Shown: positions 16,926-25,796 of the stretch, piece by piece
Numbering within the stretch: position 1 is the stretch's first letter
How the letters are laid out: every line of letters starts with the position of its first letter
Assembly: GCA_943329665.2 (NCBI GenBank)
Contig: CALQEU020000016.1
Span: forward strand, 13,172-77,171
DNA: 64,000 nucleotides
Origin: JAJTFW01 sp903922455
GTDB taxonomy: Bacteria > Bacteroidota > Bacteroidia > AKYH767-A > OLB10
Reading direction: 5' to 3'
The notes under the pieces: model-generated
Databases searched by the model: none
What the model saw: the letters and a program-made list of their open reading frames with translations, nothing else
Told to the model about the DNA's origin: nothing
Program-made: the position numbers and the translations under genes

Positions 16926-16990
16926 TCCCGATAGCTATCGGGAGGTAAATTGGTAAATTGGTGAATTGGTGATCCCGATTGCTATCGGGA
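16926..16990. repeat. palindrome family P1, two copies 29 bp apart
   Basis: TCCCGATAGCTATCGGGA at 16926-16943 is a perfect 18-bp palindrome. TCCCGATTGCTATCGGGA at 16973-16990 differs by one base. AATTGGTAAATTGGTGAATTGG repeats lie between them. Further copies are at 24782-24799 and, as a half copy, 22798-22808. All lie outside intact genes. Confidence 0.8.
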
Positions 16991-17122
16991 GGTGAATTGC
17001 TGCGCTCAGAAGTCTTAGTGAAACTTTTTACATAATAAATTAGCAGGTATCTAGATTATTAATTTGATCGAGAACGTGTCTCACCAAACGAACACACTGA
17101 ATCTCCTACTCTCCCACTCTCC

Positions 17123-17138
17123 TCGCGAGGCTTCGCGA
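17123..17138. repeat. palindrome family P2 (TCGCGA-GGCT-TCGCGA)
   Basis: TCGCGAGGCTTCGCGA, an inverted repeat of TCGCGA around GGCT. Other copies: 37930-37945 (same orientation), 39868-39883 (reverse orientation) and a partial copy at 24692-24703. Pyrimidine-rich CTCCTAC/CTCCCACT repeats flank this copy. Confidence 0.75.
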
Positions 17139-17147
17139 TCTCCTACA

Positions 17148-18800
17148 CTATCCTAAATATTTTGCGACGAGGGGCATTCTTCTGCCTCTGCCAAATGCTT
17201 TTGATGTAACGCGTAAAACCGGAGCGAATTGAAATCTTTTCCATTCATTATTATTTACCATTTTCAAAATGCGGCAAACGAGTGCTTCGTCGAAACCATC
17301 ACTAATAATTTTGTCTGGACCTTTTTGCTGCTCGATATAACGATGTAAGATAGCATCTAACACTTCGTAAGGAGGTAAAGAATCACTATCGAATTGATCG
17401 GGGCGTAATTCAGCAGAAGGTGCTTTTGTCATAATTGAATCGGGAATGATTTCATGATCTCGATTGACGAATTTAGACAGTGCATATACATCCATCTTAT
17501 AAAGATCGCCAATGACAGACAATCCACCACACATATCACCATACAAAGTTCCATAACCAACAGCGAGTTCACTTTTATTACTTGTGTTTAATAGGATATA
17601 TCCAAACTTATTAGAAAGTGCCATTAGAATTAATCCCCGTATGCGTGCTTGAATATTTTCTTCAGCTACATTAAAGGTTGTTCCTGCAAAATCTGATTTC
17701 AGTGCATTTAAAAACGAATCATACATTGGTGCGATAGGCATTATCTCATGCGTACAACCTATTCTTTCCACCATCTTCACCGAATCATTTACAGAATGAT
17801 CGCTAGAAAATTCGGAAGGCATTAAAACGGCATGTACATTCTTTGCACCTAATGCTTCACAAGCTAATGCTAAAACTAATGCAGAATCAATTCCACCACT
17901 GAGTCCAAGAATGGCTTTTGCAAAACCCATCTTTTCAAAATAATCACGAATTCCCATGACCAAACCTTGATAAATTCTTTCGATTCTATCCGATGGAATG
18001 GAAGAAGGATTCACATTATTTAAATTGGAAAAAACTTTGTTTGATTCATTAAAATCACAAACAACATAATCTTCCTGAAAATAAAGGAGCTCATGCTGAA
18101 CGTTTCCAGTTGAGTCAATCAACATCGATCCGCCATCAAACAACAAATCAGTTTGAGCCCCTACATGATTAACATATAAGAGTGGTAGATGATATTCTTT
18201 TACATTCTTTATTAAAATTGCTTTTCGATTTTCTGCGTGTTGATCGCAAAAAGGGGAAGCGGCAATATTGATCATCAGTTGAGGTTTCTGTTGAATCAAT
18301 TCTTTCATCGGCCAAAAAGTGTAGAGCGGATCTTCGTCAATATTCCAAAGATCTTCACAAACGGTGAGGGCTATACGAACTCCTTTTACTTCGACACATT
18401 TAAATTCACGATTCGATTCAAACCATCGATATTCATCAAAGACGTCATAAGTAGGAAGCAGCGTTTTATGTACAATTTGTTGCACCTTACCTTCTGACAA
18501 GACATAAGCAGAATTAAACAAATTTTTTCCTTTAGGATCTGCATTAAATGCAGGTGCTCCTATTATGACTGTTAAATTATTACAATGTGCTGCAATATTT
18601 CGAATACTATCACTGCATCGGTCGATAAAATGGGAATAGTCGAGAAAATCGAGAGGAGGATATCCACATACGGCTAATTCGGCAAAAACGAGCAGGTCTA
18701 CTTGCTCCTTTTCGGCCTTTTCAATTTCGTCAACGATACGCGACGTATTATACGTAAAATTACCAATTCGGAAATTCAGCTGAGAGAGCGCAATTTTCAT
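17148..18800 (-). CDS. nadE: glutamine-dependent NAD+ synthetase
   Basis: 550 residues. It makes NAD+ from deamido-NAD+, ATP and glutamine-derived ammonia. The N-terminal nitrilase-type glutaminase domain carries the Glu41-Lys112-Cys148 triad (FAELAVCGYPP, HKTLLPTYDVFDEYRWF, ALTVCEDLW). The C-terminal synthetase domain has the PP-loop LGLSGGIDSALVLAL (Ser301-Ser306) and STNKSELAVGYGTLYGD-like adenylation residues (NTSNKSELAVGYGTLYGD). The start ATG (18798-18800) is five bases from a -7 element on the minus strand, so the message is predicted to be leaderless. Nearby gldB runs the other way. Confidence 0.96.
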   Translation of the reverse strand: MKIALSQLNFRIGNFTYNTSRIVDEIEKAEKEQVDLLVFAELAVCGYPPLDFLDYSHFIDRCSDSIRNIAAHCNNLTVIIGAPAFNADPKGKNLFNSAYVLSEGKVQQIVHKTLLPTYDVFDEYRWFESNREFKCVEVKGVRIALTVCEDLWNIDEDPLYTFWPMKELIQQKPQLMINIAASPFCDQHAENRKAILIKNVKEYHLPLLYVNHVGAQTDLLFDGGSMLIDSTGNVQHELLYFQEDYVVCDFNESNKVFSNLNNVNPSSIPSDRIERIYQGLVMGIRDYFEKMGFAKAILGLSGGIDSALVLALACEALGAKNVHAVLMPSEFSSDHSVNDSVKMVERIGCTHEIMPIAPMYDSFLNALKSDFAGTTFNVAEENIQARIRGLILMALSNKFGYILLNTSNKSELAVGYGTLYGDMCGGLSVIGDLYKMDVYALSKFVNRDHEIIPDSIMTKAPSAELRPDQFDSDSLPPYEVLDAILHRYIEQQKGPDKIISDGFDEALVCRILKMVNNNEWKRFQFAPVLRVTSKAFGRGRRMPLVAKYLG

Positions 18801-18805
18801 CGGTG

Positions 18806-18813
18806 CAAAGGTA
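18806..18813 (-). promoter_or_regulatory. -7 promoter element for nadE
   Basis: On the minus strand TACCTTTG, then CACCG and the ATG. Five bases separate element and start codon. Confidence 0.6.
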
Positions 18814-18832
18814 CGGAAATAGAAAAGGCATT

Positions 18833-18862
18833 AAAAAAGCCGAAATCTTTTATGATTTCGGC
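18833..18862 (-). terminator. intrinsic terminator for the minus-strand barrel gene
   Basis: GCCGAAATC and GATTTCGGC (9-bp perfect stem, six-base loop). Read on the minus strand it is followed by six T's. It ends the 18914-19546 gene just before the nadE promoter. Confidence 0.85.
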
Positions 18863-18913
18863 TAAAATGATGCCTGTGTAGTACACAGTATAGTATATTT
18901 TATCTATTAATTA

Positions 18914-19546
18914 TCAGAACAATATGCCGATATTTAATCCTAAGAAATTGGTAAAAGCTTTACCACCTCCGTCTATCATATCCACAAATCCATTATTAAA
19001 TTCAATTCCACCGAAAGCTACGGTAGAACCACTAATTTCATACTCGAGACCAGCGGCAATGATCATGTTTACATTCATAAAATTAATTTCATCCATGGCA
19101 CTCAATTTATCCTCTCCACCAACATCCTTTAATGCACGAATTCGCATACCTGGGGAGAAACCAAATTGTCCATAATAACGAATCTTATTGAATTGATTCG
19201 TTAACATTTTTAAACAAATTGGAATTTCAACATACTGTACTTTAAATGTAACAGTTGAGTCTGGAATGCCAAGAACACCTGAATCGTATTTGAGTTTCCC
19301 GCCTCTATAAGACATTTGGGCTCCTGTTGCCAATGCATAATTATCGGCTAAGCGAAATTCGGTTTGAAAACCATAGGAAAAGCCTAAACGGTAACCTTCA
19401 CGGTCAAGGCTCTTTGTATCTGGTTTTATCCACGCCATACTGGGTGTAATTTTAAAACCGAAATGAAATTTCTGATCTTGTGCCTTTGTTAAAACAGGTA
19501 AAAAGAAGCCAATCATTAAAATTATTATAAGTTTGCGCATAACCAT
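18914..19546 (-). CDS. outer-membrane beta-barrel protein (PorT-like fold)
   Basis: 210 residues. A signal peptide (about 1-22, LPVLTKAQ) is followed by an eight-strand-like pattern: FHFGFKITPSMAWIKP, YRLGFSYGFQTEFRL, YALATGAQMSYRGGKL, VQYVEIPICLKM, IRYYGQFGFSPGMRI, and a C-terminal strand ending GLNIGILF with a terminal Phe. This matches the outer-membrane barrel family that includes PorT, but PorT itself is not proven. The ATG at 19546 is 15 bases from the divergent gldB start, and 19540 is an alternative start. Proximity to gldB hints at a link with the T9SS/gliding apparatus (inference). Confidence 0.75.
   Translation of the reverse strand: MVMRKLIIILMIGFFLPVLTKAQDQKFHFGFKITPSMAWIKPDTKSLDREGYRLGFSYGFQTEFRLADNYALATGAQMSYRGGKLKYDSGVLGIPDSTVTFKVQYVEIPICLKMLTNQFNKIRYYGQFGFSPGMRIRALKDVGGEDKLSAMDEINFMNVNMIIAAGLEYEISGSTVAFGGIEFNNGFVDMIDGGGKAFTNFLGLNIGILF
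19528..19535 (+). promoter_or_regulatory. -7 promoter element for gldB inside the divergent gene
   Basis: TAAGTTTG followed by CG, 26 bases before the gldB ATG. It lies within the first codons of the divergent barrel gene, so the two genes share control DNA. Confidence 0.5.
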
Positions 19547-19561
19547 TAGATTAGTAGTACA

Positions 19562-20626
19562 ATGATAAACAAAATCAAATTAGGATTCTATTTTTTCTCA
19601 CTGGTGTTATTGTCCTATGGATGTGGACAAAACGGAAAAGATGAAAAACGTCCTGAGCCCATTGAGATTACAGAAGAAATGCCATCCATAAAAATTATTC
19701 GATTCGAAGAAGAATTGTCTACTAAGAACCAAACCGTTGATACAATTAAAATCAGAGAGTTACGCGGAAAATATGGTGATTTTTTTGAGCTTTGGTGTGT
19801 ACAATTAGCATCTATCATTCCGCCAAGTAAAAGAAAACCATTAGATGTTGAAATTGCGAATAACATTAATCAATATTTAAAGGACCAGTACATCCATGAA
19901 ATTTTTATGGATTGTCAAAAAGAGTTTGGTGATCTTGTATGGTTAGAAAAAGAATTGACGTTGGCATTTGAACGCTACAAAATTGCTTTCCCAGGAAAGA
20001 AAATTCCTACCATCATGACTTACATTTCTCCCTTTAGTAGTAACATCATGACCATGGATAGTATGTTGGGCTTAGGATTACATTTTTATTTAGGGCAAGA
20101 TTATAAATACTATCCAAGTCTTCAGTTGCCGATGTATATGATGAAAAAACTCGAACCTGAATACATCGTAAATGACATGATGAAAGGTTGGCTCGACAGT
20201 GAATTTTTGGATGATAGTACACAAAATAATTGCTTAGCACAGATGCTTTTTCAAGGCAAAATTTTATATGCAATGGATGTACTATCCCCTGAAACTCATG
20301 ATACCATTAAATTAGGATATTCACCTGCACAACTCAAATGGGCGAATGAACATGAGGAACAAATCTGGTCATTTTTTATTGAACAAGATTTATTGTATAA
20401 CATTAATCCTAAAGTTTATTTGAAGTATATTCACGATGGAAATAGCACCAATGGATTTCCAAAAGAGTCACCTTCACGACTTGGCGCATTCGTTGGTTGG
20501 CATATTATTCGTTCTTATATGCAAGAGCATCCAAACACCAATTTATTACAATTATTCATGGAAAAAGATGCGCAATCTATACTTTCGAAATCTGCTTACA
20601 AACCAAAAAAGAATACCCTATCATGA
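19562..20626 (+). CDS. gldB: gliding motility lipoprotein GldB
   Basis: 354 residues. A lipoprotein signal (hydrophobic 7-18, lipobox LSYGC, lipidated Cys21) puts it on the membrane. The body matches GldB: IIRFEEEL near 46, GLGLHFYLGQDYKYYPSLQLPMYM in the middle, a long helical section with LFQGKILYAMDVLSP, and the C-terminal SPSRLGAFVGWHIIRSYMQEHP block. GldB is needed for gliding and T9SS function in Flavobacterium; its biochemistry is not settled. Its TGA overlaps the ATG of the next gene (ATGA), so translation is probably coupled. Confidence 0.87.
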   Translation: MINKIKLGFYFFSLVLLSYGCGQNGKDEKRPEPIEITEEMPSIKIIRFEEELSTKNQTVDTIKIRELRGKYGDFFELWCVQLASIIPPSKRKPLDVEIANNINQYLKDQYIHEIFMDCQKEFGDLVWLEKELTLAFERYKIAFPGKKIPTIMTYISPFSSNIMTMDSMLGLGLHFYLGQDYKYYPSLQLPMYMMKKLEPEYIVNDMMKGWLDSEFLDDSTQNNCLAQMLFQGKILYAMDVLSPETHDTIKLGYSPAQLKWANEHEEQIWSFFIEQDLLYNINPKVYLKYIHDGNSTNGFPKESPSRLGAFVGWHIIRSYMQEHPNTNLLQLFMEKDAQSILSKSAYKPKKNTLS

Positions 20627-21270
20627 TGCAAATTGCACGATTCACCTTTAATCCGTTTCAAGAAAATACATATGTTTTATATGATGAAACATTAGAATGT
20701 GTCATCATTGATCCAGGCTGTTATGAGCCAGAAGAGAAAGAGGAGCTTTTTAATTTCATACAAACGCAAAAATTAAAGCCTGTACATTTACTCAATACCC
20801 ACTGTCATATTGATCATGTATTGGGAAATAAATTTGTGGGAGAAGCTTTTCAACTTCAACCACAGATTCACGAATTAGAAGAAAAATTACTTGCAGCATG
20901 TTTACAATACGGTCAAGTGTATGGAATCTTTATGGAAGCTTCGCCTGCGCCAATCACAAATCTAAAAGAAGGAGTCGCAATAAAATTTGGAAATTGTACT
21001 CTTGAAATGATCCATGCTCCGGGACATAGTCCGGGCAGTATTTGTTTTTGGCATAAAGAAAGTGATACATTAATTGGCGGAGATGTATTATTTTCACAGA
21101 GTATAGGTCGAACCGACTTACCAGGAGGAGATACAGAAACATTACTACGAAGCATAAGAGAAAAACTATTTATATTGCCTGGAAAAACGATTGTTTATCC
21201 GGGACATGGTCCAGAAACCAGCATTGAATTTGAAAAAGCAAACAACCCGTTTTTAGTTGAGCACTCTTAA
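20623..21270 (+). CDS. MBL-fold metallo-hydrolase (glyoxalase II-like)
   Basis: 215 residues from ATG 20623, which overlaps the gldB stop as ATGA. Longer in-frame starts would lie deep in gldB and are rejected. The metal motif THCHIDH (His60, His62, Asp64, His65) is intact, followed by HAPGHSPGS, GGDVLF and YPGHGPET for the second metal site. Such small MBL proteins hydrolyse thioesters such as S-lactoylglutathione-type substrates or act on other esters. The substrate here cannot be told. Co-translation with gldB is likely; the next gene begins 8 bases later. Confidence 0.9.
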   Translation: MMQIARFTFNPFQENTYVLYDETLECVIIDPGCYEPEEKEELFNFIQTQKLKPVHLLNTHCHIDHVLGNKFVGEAFQLQPQIHELEEKLLAACLQYGQVYGIFMEASPAPITNLKEGVAIKFGNCTLEMIHAPGHSPGSICFWHKESDTLIGGDVLFSQSIGRTDLPGGDTETLLRSIREKLFILPGKTIVYPGHGPETSIEFEKANNPFLVEHS

Positions 21271-21278
21271 CAATAAAT

Positions 21279-22769
21279 ATGAAACCCCTCTTGAAGTATT
21301 TCCTTCTATTATTATTTTTAAGTCCATCTTACATTAGCTGGGCGCAAACTGTTCAAATTTCTGCAGACAACATCGACAATAACGGCTTCGACTATGCGAA
21401 AGTAATCGGACAAGACGAAGAAGGTGTATATATTTTAATGAGCAACCTATCATTAGAAACGAGCAGAGATCGCTTTGGGTTGAAATCAAGAAAATACGAA
21501 CTCAGTTATTTTGGTTATAACCTTCAACCTAAGTGGAGAAAAACCGTCGATGCAATTCCTTCTGGTGGTTCTTTAGAAAGCATTGGTTTCTTTAATGAAA
21601 AACCGGTAATCATTTCCAGTATGCAATCGCGTTCAAGTGGAGAAATTCAACTTTTTTTAAGTGTTTTAAATTCAAAAGGTGAAACGGAAATTAATGGCTT
21701 AAAAATTTATTCGAGTACCATTCCAAAATCATCTGATTTATCTAAACCTCGTTTAGTCATTTCACCCAACCGTCGATTTATGGGTGTTGCTATGGAAGAA
21801 TCAGGAAATGGAAATATCAAAATTCATTATGCCTGTGTGAATGATTCGTTCTTGGTTTCTTACCAATTTAAATCAGAAATTAATTATACTGCAAAAAATG
21901 CTGAGTTGAGTGAATTTACAACTAGTAACACAGAAGACTTATTATTTCTTGCTTTTACAAAAGATATTTCTGAAAGTAAGAAAAACAGATTGCGTCAATA
22001 TAAAATTTTCAATGTAAATAAGTTGAAAAACAAAATGCAAGAATATGATTTCAATCGAGTAGATCAATACATGAACGAAGCGGCTTTGGTCATTGACAAA
22101 ATCAAAAACCAAGCTATTATTACCGGATTCTATTCTGACCAAACTTCTTTTGCTGGTGCAAGTTTACTTTATGCAACACTCGAGTTAAACAATGAAAATG
22201 GATTAAAAATTAATAGTGGTAAATTAAACAATGAAGCCCAGTTGAAATTCATCGGACAAAGAAATACGGGTACTGGTGCCAGCTTGATCAGTTATCCCAT
22301 TCGAAATGTTATACCAAGAAATGACGGCGGTGCGATTATTATTGCAGAAGCTGCTTATCTCAGCGAATATAATTTTTATGATTACTTCACTCAAACTTTT
22401 AATCGAAGAATTGAATTTCATTTTGACAACATCCTCACACTTTCCGTAAATGCAGATGGAAGTATTCATTGGAGTCAATTGATTAGGAAAGAGCAAACCT
22501 CGATGGACGACGAAGGTTTGTATTCATCCTTTAATACCATCTTAACAACCGAAGAATTAACCATCGTTTACAATAATGATATTGGTCGAAGCAATGAAAT
22601 CACTGGCAATTCAATTGATCCGAAAGGAGAAATGAAAAGTAAAAAAATTAGTAAAAAGAGTGATAGCATTTCCATTTTACCAAGAGCAGGAAAGCAAGTA
22701 GATGAAAATACTTTTATTGTTCCCGCGGTGACGAAGAAGAGATTGTTTTTAGTGAAGTTTGAGGTTTAG
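21279..22769 (+). CDS. exported protein of unknown function
   Basis: 496 residues. A clear signal peptide (1-22, hydrophobic LLLLFLSPSYIS, cleavage near WAQ-T) is followed by a beta-rich body with repeated 40-60-residue strand groups, which could be a propeller (for instance VIGQDEEGVYILMSN, SIGFFNEKPVIISS, LVISPNRRFMGVAMEE, DGGAIIIAEAAYLSEYNFYDYF). There is no recognisable catalytic motif and no C-terminal sorting domain. It starts 8 bases after the MBL gene, so gldB, the MBL gene and this gene form a likely operon. An envelope role is inference. Confidence 0.72.
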   Translation: MKPLLKYFLLLLFLSPSYISWAQTVQISADNIDNNGFDYAKVIGQDEEGVYILMSNLSLETSRDRFGLKSRKYELSYFGYNLQPKWRKTVDAIPSGGSLESIGFFNEKPVIISSMQSRSSGEIQLFLSVLNSKGETEINGLKIYSSTIPKSSDLSKPRLVISPNRRFMGVAMEESGNGNIKIHYACVNDSFLVSYQFKSEINYTAKNAELSEFTTSNTEDLLFLAFTKDISESKKNRLRQYKIFNVNKLKNKMQEYDFNRVDQYMNEAALVIDKIKNQAIITGFYSDQTSFAGASLLYATLELNNENGLKINSGKLNNEAQLKFIGQRNTGTGASLISYPIRNVIPRNDGGAIIIAEAAYLSEYNFYDYFTQTFNRRIEFHFDNILTLSVNADGSIHWSQLIRKEQTSMDDEGLYSSFNTILTTEELTIVYNNDIGRSNEITGNSIDPKGEMKSKKISKKSDSISILPRAGKQVDENTFIVPAVTKKRLFLVKFEV

Positions 22770-22797
22770 TAGTTAGTTGGTGGATTTTGGATTTTAG

Positions 22798-23145
22798 TCC
22801 CGATAGCTGATGGTAGAGAGTGACGATGGTTGTCGTGATACGACATGGAAGGTACTCGAATTGAAAGATGATTATGCCTTCTGGATTCCAAACTCATTTA
22901 CACCCAATGATGATGGAACGAACGATTTGTTTATTGTAAAGGGATTTGGTTATTCTGACTTTACGATTTCTATTTTCAATCGGCTGGGAGCTCTTGTTTT
23001 CTCAAGTGCTAACGATTCAATAGGATGGGATGGTAGGCATAACGGTACCCCTTCAGCCATGGATGTGTATGTTTATGTAGTGAGAATAAAAGATGTGTTT
23101 GGAAGTCCTCATACCTACAACGGCACCTTGTCTTTAGTGCGATAA
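22798..23145 (+). pseudogene. orphan T9SS type B C-terminal sorting domain (gene fragment)
   Basis: From 22810 the frame encodes only the last ~110 residues of a T9SS cargo protein: a PKD-like end (SDDGCRDT), then the gliding-motility C-terminal domain with IPNSFTPNDDGTNDLF, ISIFNRLGALVFSS, GWDGRHNGTP and DVYVYVVRIKD. No signal peptide, promoter or upstream domains exist; an in-frame stop precedes the ATG. The left edge abuts a half copy of palindrome P1 (22798-22808). It therefore looks like the 3' stump of a larger gene whose body was lost by rearrangement at a repeat. The truncated PKD gene at 1-3734 lacks exactly this type of domain. Confidence 0.75.
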
Positions 23146-23567
23146 TATTTACTGATTGGAACAGGCATTTTCTGATGACTCTTGTAATAGAATTCGATGT
23201 GATAACTCAATATCGAATTATGTGGAGTCTGATAATTTGTTTACCTTTTTTTGGATAGTACGTAAAGATCATGACCACTAATCATAGCGAGAACGCCAAC
23301 CACTTCAAAATTGCATTAGCAATAAAATGCGTTTTAAAAACATATATCGATACATCCATTTGGTTGTTTCAAGTAAAGATCAAAATTGCCGATCATTCCG
23401 ATAATAATGAATAGGGTATACAAGTTATAGAAACCCACAACAGACCTCAACACTAAAATAGCCTCAAAAGAGCGTTAAAATGACCAAAATTAATTTAGTT
23501 AATTATTTGATTTTCAAAATATAAGTTAAAATGAGCGGAAAAAAAAAGATATATGGATGGATATAAG
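23146..23567. other. intergenic region without recognisable gene
   Basis: About 420 bases between the sorting-domain stump and the desaturase promoter. It is A/T-rich, the frames are short and unconvincing, and I see no strong hairpin. It may be leftover from the deleted gene. Confidence 0.5.
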
Positions 23568-23575
23568 TATTTTTG
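23568..23575 (+). promoter_or_regulatory. -7 promoter element for the desaturase gene
   Basis: TATTTTTG followed by CA, nine bases before the ATG at 23585. An in-frame TTG at 23573 lies inside this element, which is why it is rejected as the start. Confidence 0.6.
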
Positions 23576-23584
23576 CACCCGAAT

Positions 23585-24670
23585 ATGTCAAAGATAACCT
23601 TCAACAACAGAACCAGTCCGTTCTTCGATGCATTGCGTGAACGCATTGACAATTATTTCAAAGAAGAAAAAATTAAACCAACAGGTAACTTCAAGCTCTA
23701 TTCTAAGACCATCATCCTAGTTTCTGTAGCGATCTTTGTTTACTCCATGTTGGTATTTGCTAATCTACCCATTTGGTTGTCGATCGTATTTTGTGGGTTG
23801 ATGGGATTAACATTTGCCAGTATTGGTTTCAATGTAATGCATGATGGAGCTCACGACTCTTACTCTACGAACAAAAGCGTCAATAAATTAATGTCGTACT
23901 CATTAAATTTAATGGGTGGTTCAAGTTTTATGTGGAAAGTAAAACACAATATTGTACATCATACTTTCACCAACATTGAAGGAGTGGATGATGATATTGA
24001 TGTAAAGCCATTCATGCGTGTTAATGAGCAACAAGAGAGATATTGGTTCCATCGTTTCCAACATGTGTATTGGTTTCTACTTTACGGAGCTACTTACTTC
24101 ATGTGGATTTTTTGGATGGATTTCCATAAGTACTTTACGAGAAAGATTGGACCTACTCCTATTCGTAAAATGAGTGTTTCAGAGCATTTTGGATTTTGGA
24201 TTACCAAGTTAAGTTACTTAGGATTATTTATAGGTCTGCCCATATTTTTAAAAGGATGGGTAGCTACGATTATTGGTTATAGTGTTATTTTATTTGTAAC
24301 TGGATTAACGATTGCCGTTGTTTTTCAATTAGCACACGTGGTAGGTGATTGTCAATTCCCAACTCCTGATCCTGATTCTAATAAAATAGAAGAAGAATGG
24401 GCATTACATCAAGTGCATACTACGGCTAATTTTGCAACGAAAAATAAAATTGTAAGTTGGTTTATGGGCGGATTGAATTTTCAAGTGGAGCATCATTTAT
24501 TTCCACGTATATCTCATATCCATTACCCTGCAATTAGTAAGTTGGTAAGAGAAACTTGTCAGGAGTTTAATGTGAAGTACATTGAGTATCCAACTGTACT
24601 TTCTGCAATTGGAGCGCATATTAAACATTTGCGTGAACTTGGAAGACCGGAAATGGCTTCTAGCTGTTAG
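23585..24670 (+). CDS. membrane fatty acid (acyl-CoA/acyl-lipid) desaturase
   Basis: 361 residues from ATG 23585. The three histidine boxes of the di-iron membrane desaturases are present: HDGAH (86-90), HNIVHH (121-126) and QVEHH (300-304, with a glutamine-leading third box as in delta-5/delta-6 front-end types). Four or so membrane helices lie at about 41-60, 62-84, 165-180 and 215-250. It introduces a double bond into membrane fatty acids using O2 and an electron donor; no cytochrome b5 domain is fused. Regioselectivity is unknown. It is a single-gene transcript; the stop codon begins a GTTGGAT heptamer repeat. Confidence 0.92.
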   Translation: MSKITFNNRTSPFFDALRERIDNYFKEEKIKPTGNFKLYSKTIILVSVAIFVYSMLVFANLPIWLSIVFCGLMGLTFASIGFNVMHDGAHDSYSTNKSVNKLMSYSLNLMGGSSFMWKVKHNIVHHTFTNIEGVDDDIDVKPFMRVNEQQERYWFHRFQHVYWFLLYGATYFMWIFWMDFHKYFTRKIGPTPIRKMSVSEHFGFWITKLSYLGLFIGLPIFLKGWVATIIGYSVILFVTGLTIAVVFQLAHVVGDCQFPTPDPDSNKIEEEWALHQVHTTANFATKNKIVSWFMGGLNFQVEHHLFPRISHIHYPAISKLVRETCQEFNVKYIEYPTVLSAIGAHIKHLRELGRPEMASSC

Positions 24671-24703
24671 ATGTTGGATGTTGGATGTTGTGAGGCTTCG
24701 CGA
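24668..24703. repeat. heptamer repeat (ATGTTGG) starting at the stop codon, joined to partial P2
   Basis: TAG of the desaturase begins TAGATGTTGGATG, repeated as ATGTTGG units, and runs into GAGGCTTCGCGA, a partial P2 palindrome. The same TAGATGTTGGATG start is found at the secA stop (62269). Confidence 0.65.
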
Positions 24704-24781
24704 TTAGATGCTAGATTGTTCTCTAAGGTGGCTTTCAATTTACCGCCAGATAGTATAGCAGAATTTAATTCTAAATTCTTA

Positions 24782-24799
24782 TCCCGATAGCTATCGGGA
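24782..24799. repeat. palindrome family P1, perfect copy
   Basis: TCCCGATAGCTATCGGGA, identical to 16926-16943. It lies between the convergent desaturase and polyprenyl-synthase genes and could act as a bidirectional transcript end. Confidence 0.75.
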
Positions 24800-24818
24800 C
24801 TTAATTCTTAATTAACCC

Positions 24819-25796
24819 CTAGCTTTCGCGAAGCATCAGCATGGAAGAAAGTTTTCGTAATGCTGCTGTTCGCTGTTGGTTGATGGGAAGGGCATCGAGA
24901 TGAGAAATTGCTTCCGCATAAAGTTCATCCATCTTTTTTTCTGCGCATTCTTTTACGTGTAGTGTTTCGTAAATATTCTTTACTGCTTCTACTTTCGATG
25001 CATTATCAGAACCATCGTACGCTAACCATTTTTGCAATTCGATAGCGGTTTGGCCACTCGCATTTTTAAGTGCGGAGAGCAATAAAAATGTTTTTTTGTT
25101 GGCGATGATATCTCCACCTACTTGTTTTCCGAACTTTTGTTCATTGCCGTATACATCCAAAATATCATCTTGCAATTGAAAAGCGATTCCGAGATTAACT
25201 CCAAAATCATAAATATGATTTACTTCTTCTTCCTTCGCTCCTGCGATTTGCGCACCAATGCCAAGACATGCACCTACAAGAACAGCGGTTTTAAGTTTTA
25301 TCATTTCGATATACTCGTCAATCTCAATATCGTTCCGACTTTCGAAATCCATATCGTATTGCTGTCCTTCGCAAACTTCGAGAGCTGTTTTCAAAAATAA
25401 ATTCATAACGGCTGGCATAGCCGTAATGGGCGTTTGAGTAATCAGTTGACAAGATTTCACAAACATCGCATCACCTGAAAGAATAGCAATATTGGAATTC
25501 CATTTTTGATGAACGGTAGGCTTCCCTCTTCGCAGTGGCGCCTTATCCATAATATCATCATGCAACAGTGTGAAATTATGAAACACTTCTACGGCTAAAG
25601 CGGCAGGCATTGCATTTTCTCTTTTTCCAGAAAACAAATCATTGGCTAACAAAACCAGGATAGGACGAATTCTTTTGCCCCCCAACGAAAGCATGTATCG
25701 AAGGGGATCATAAAGCGATTCAGGTTGTTGAGGAAAATCGAGTTGACTCAGTTGGAATTCTACTTCCTTCTGAAGTTCTTCAACACTTTCTGTCAT
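24819..25796 (-). CDS. polyprenyl (isoprenyl) diphosphate synthase
   Basis: 325 residues. It condenses isopentenyl diphosphate with allylic diphosphates to give C15-C40 prenyl chains. GGKRIRP (39-45), the first aspartate-rich motif DDIMD (80-84) followed by RRGKPTVH, and the second motif QLQDDILDVYGN (207-218) are intact. Residues before the first motif (FHNFTLLHDD) include a bulky Phe, suggesting a short to medium product such as farnesyl or geranylgeranyl diphosphate, but this is inference. The ATG overlaps the stop of the epimerase gene by one base (TAATG), so the two are translationally coupled. Confidence 0.94.
   Translation of the reverse strand: MTESVEELQKEVEFQLSQLDFPQQPESLYDPLRYMLSLGGKRIRPILVLLANDLFSGKRENAMPAALAVEVFHNFTLLHDDIMDKAPLRRGKPTVHQKWNSNIAILSGDAMFVKSCQLITQTPITAMPAVMNLFLKTALEVCEGQQYDMDFESRNDIEIDEYIEMIKLKTAVLVGACLGIGAQIAGAKEEEVNHIYDFGVNLGIAFQLQDDILDVYGNEQKFGKQVGGDIIANKKTFLLLSALKNASGQTAIELQKWLAYDGSDNASKVEAVKNIYETLHVKECAEKKMDELYAEAISHLDALPINQQRTAALRKLSSMLMLRES

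Noticed and set aside
20497..20622. Longer start of the MBL hydrolase
   Set aside because: These codons lie within gldB in another frame; the ATGA overlap at 20623 and the family's usual N-terminus decide the start.
23573..23584. TTG start of the desaturase four codons upstream
   Set aside because: The TTG is part of the -7 promoter element itself; the ATG at 23585 fits the promoter spacing.
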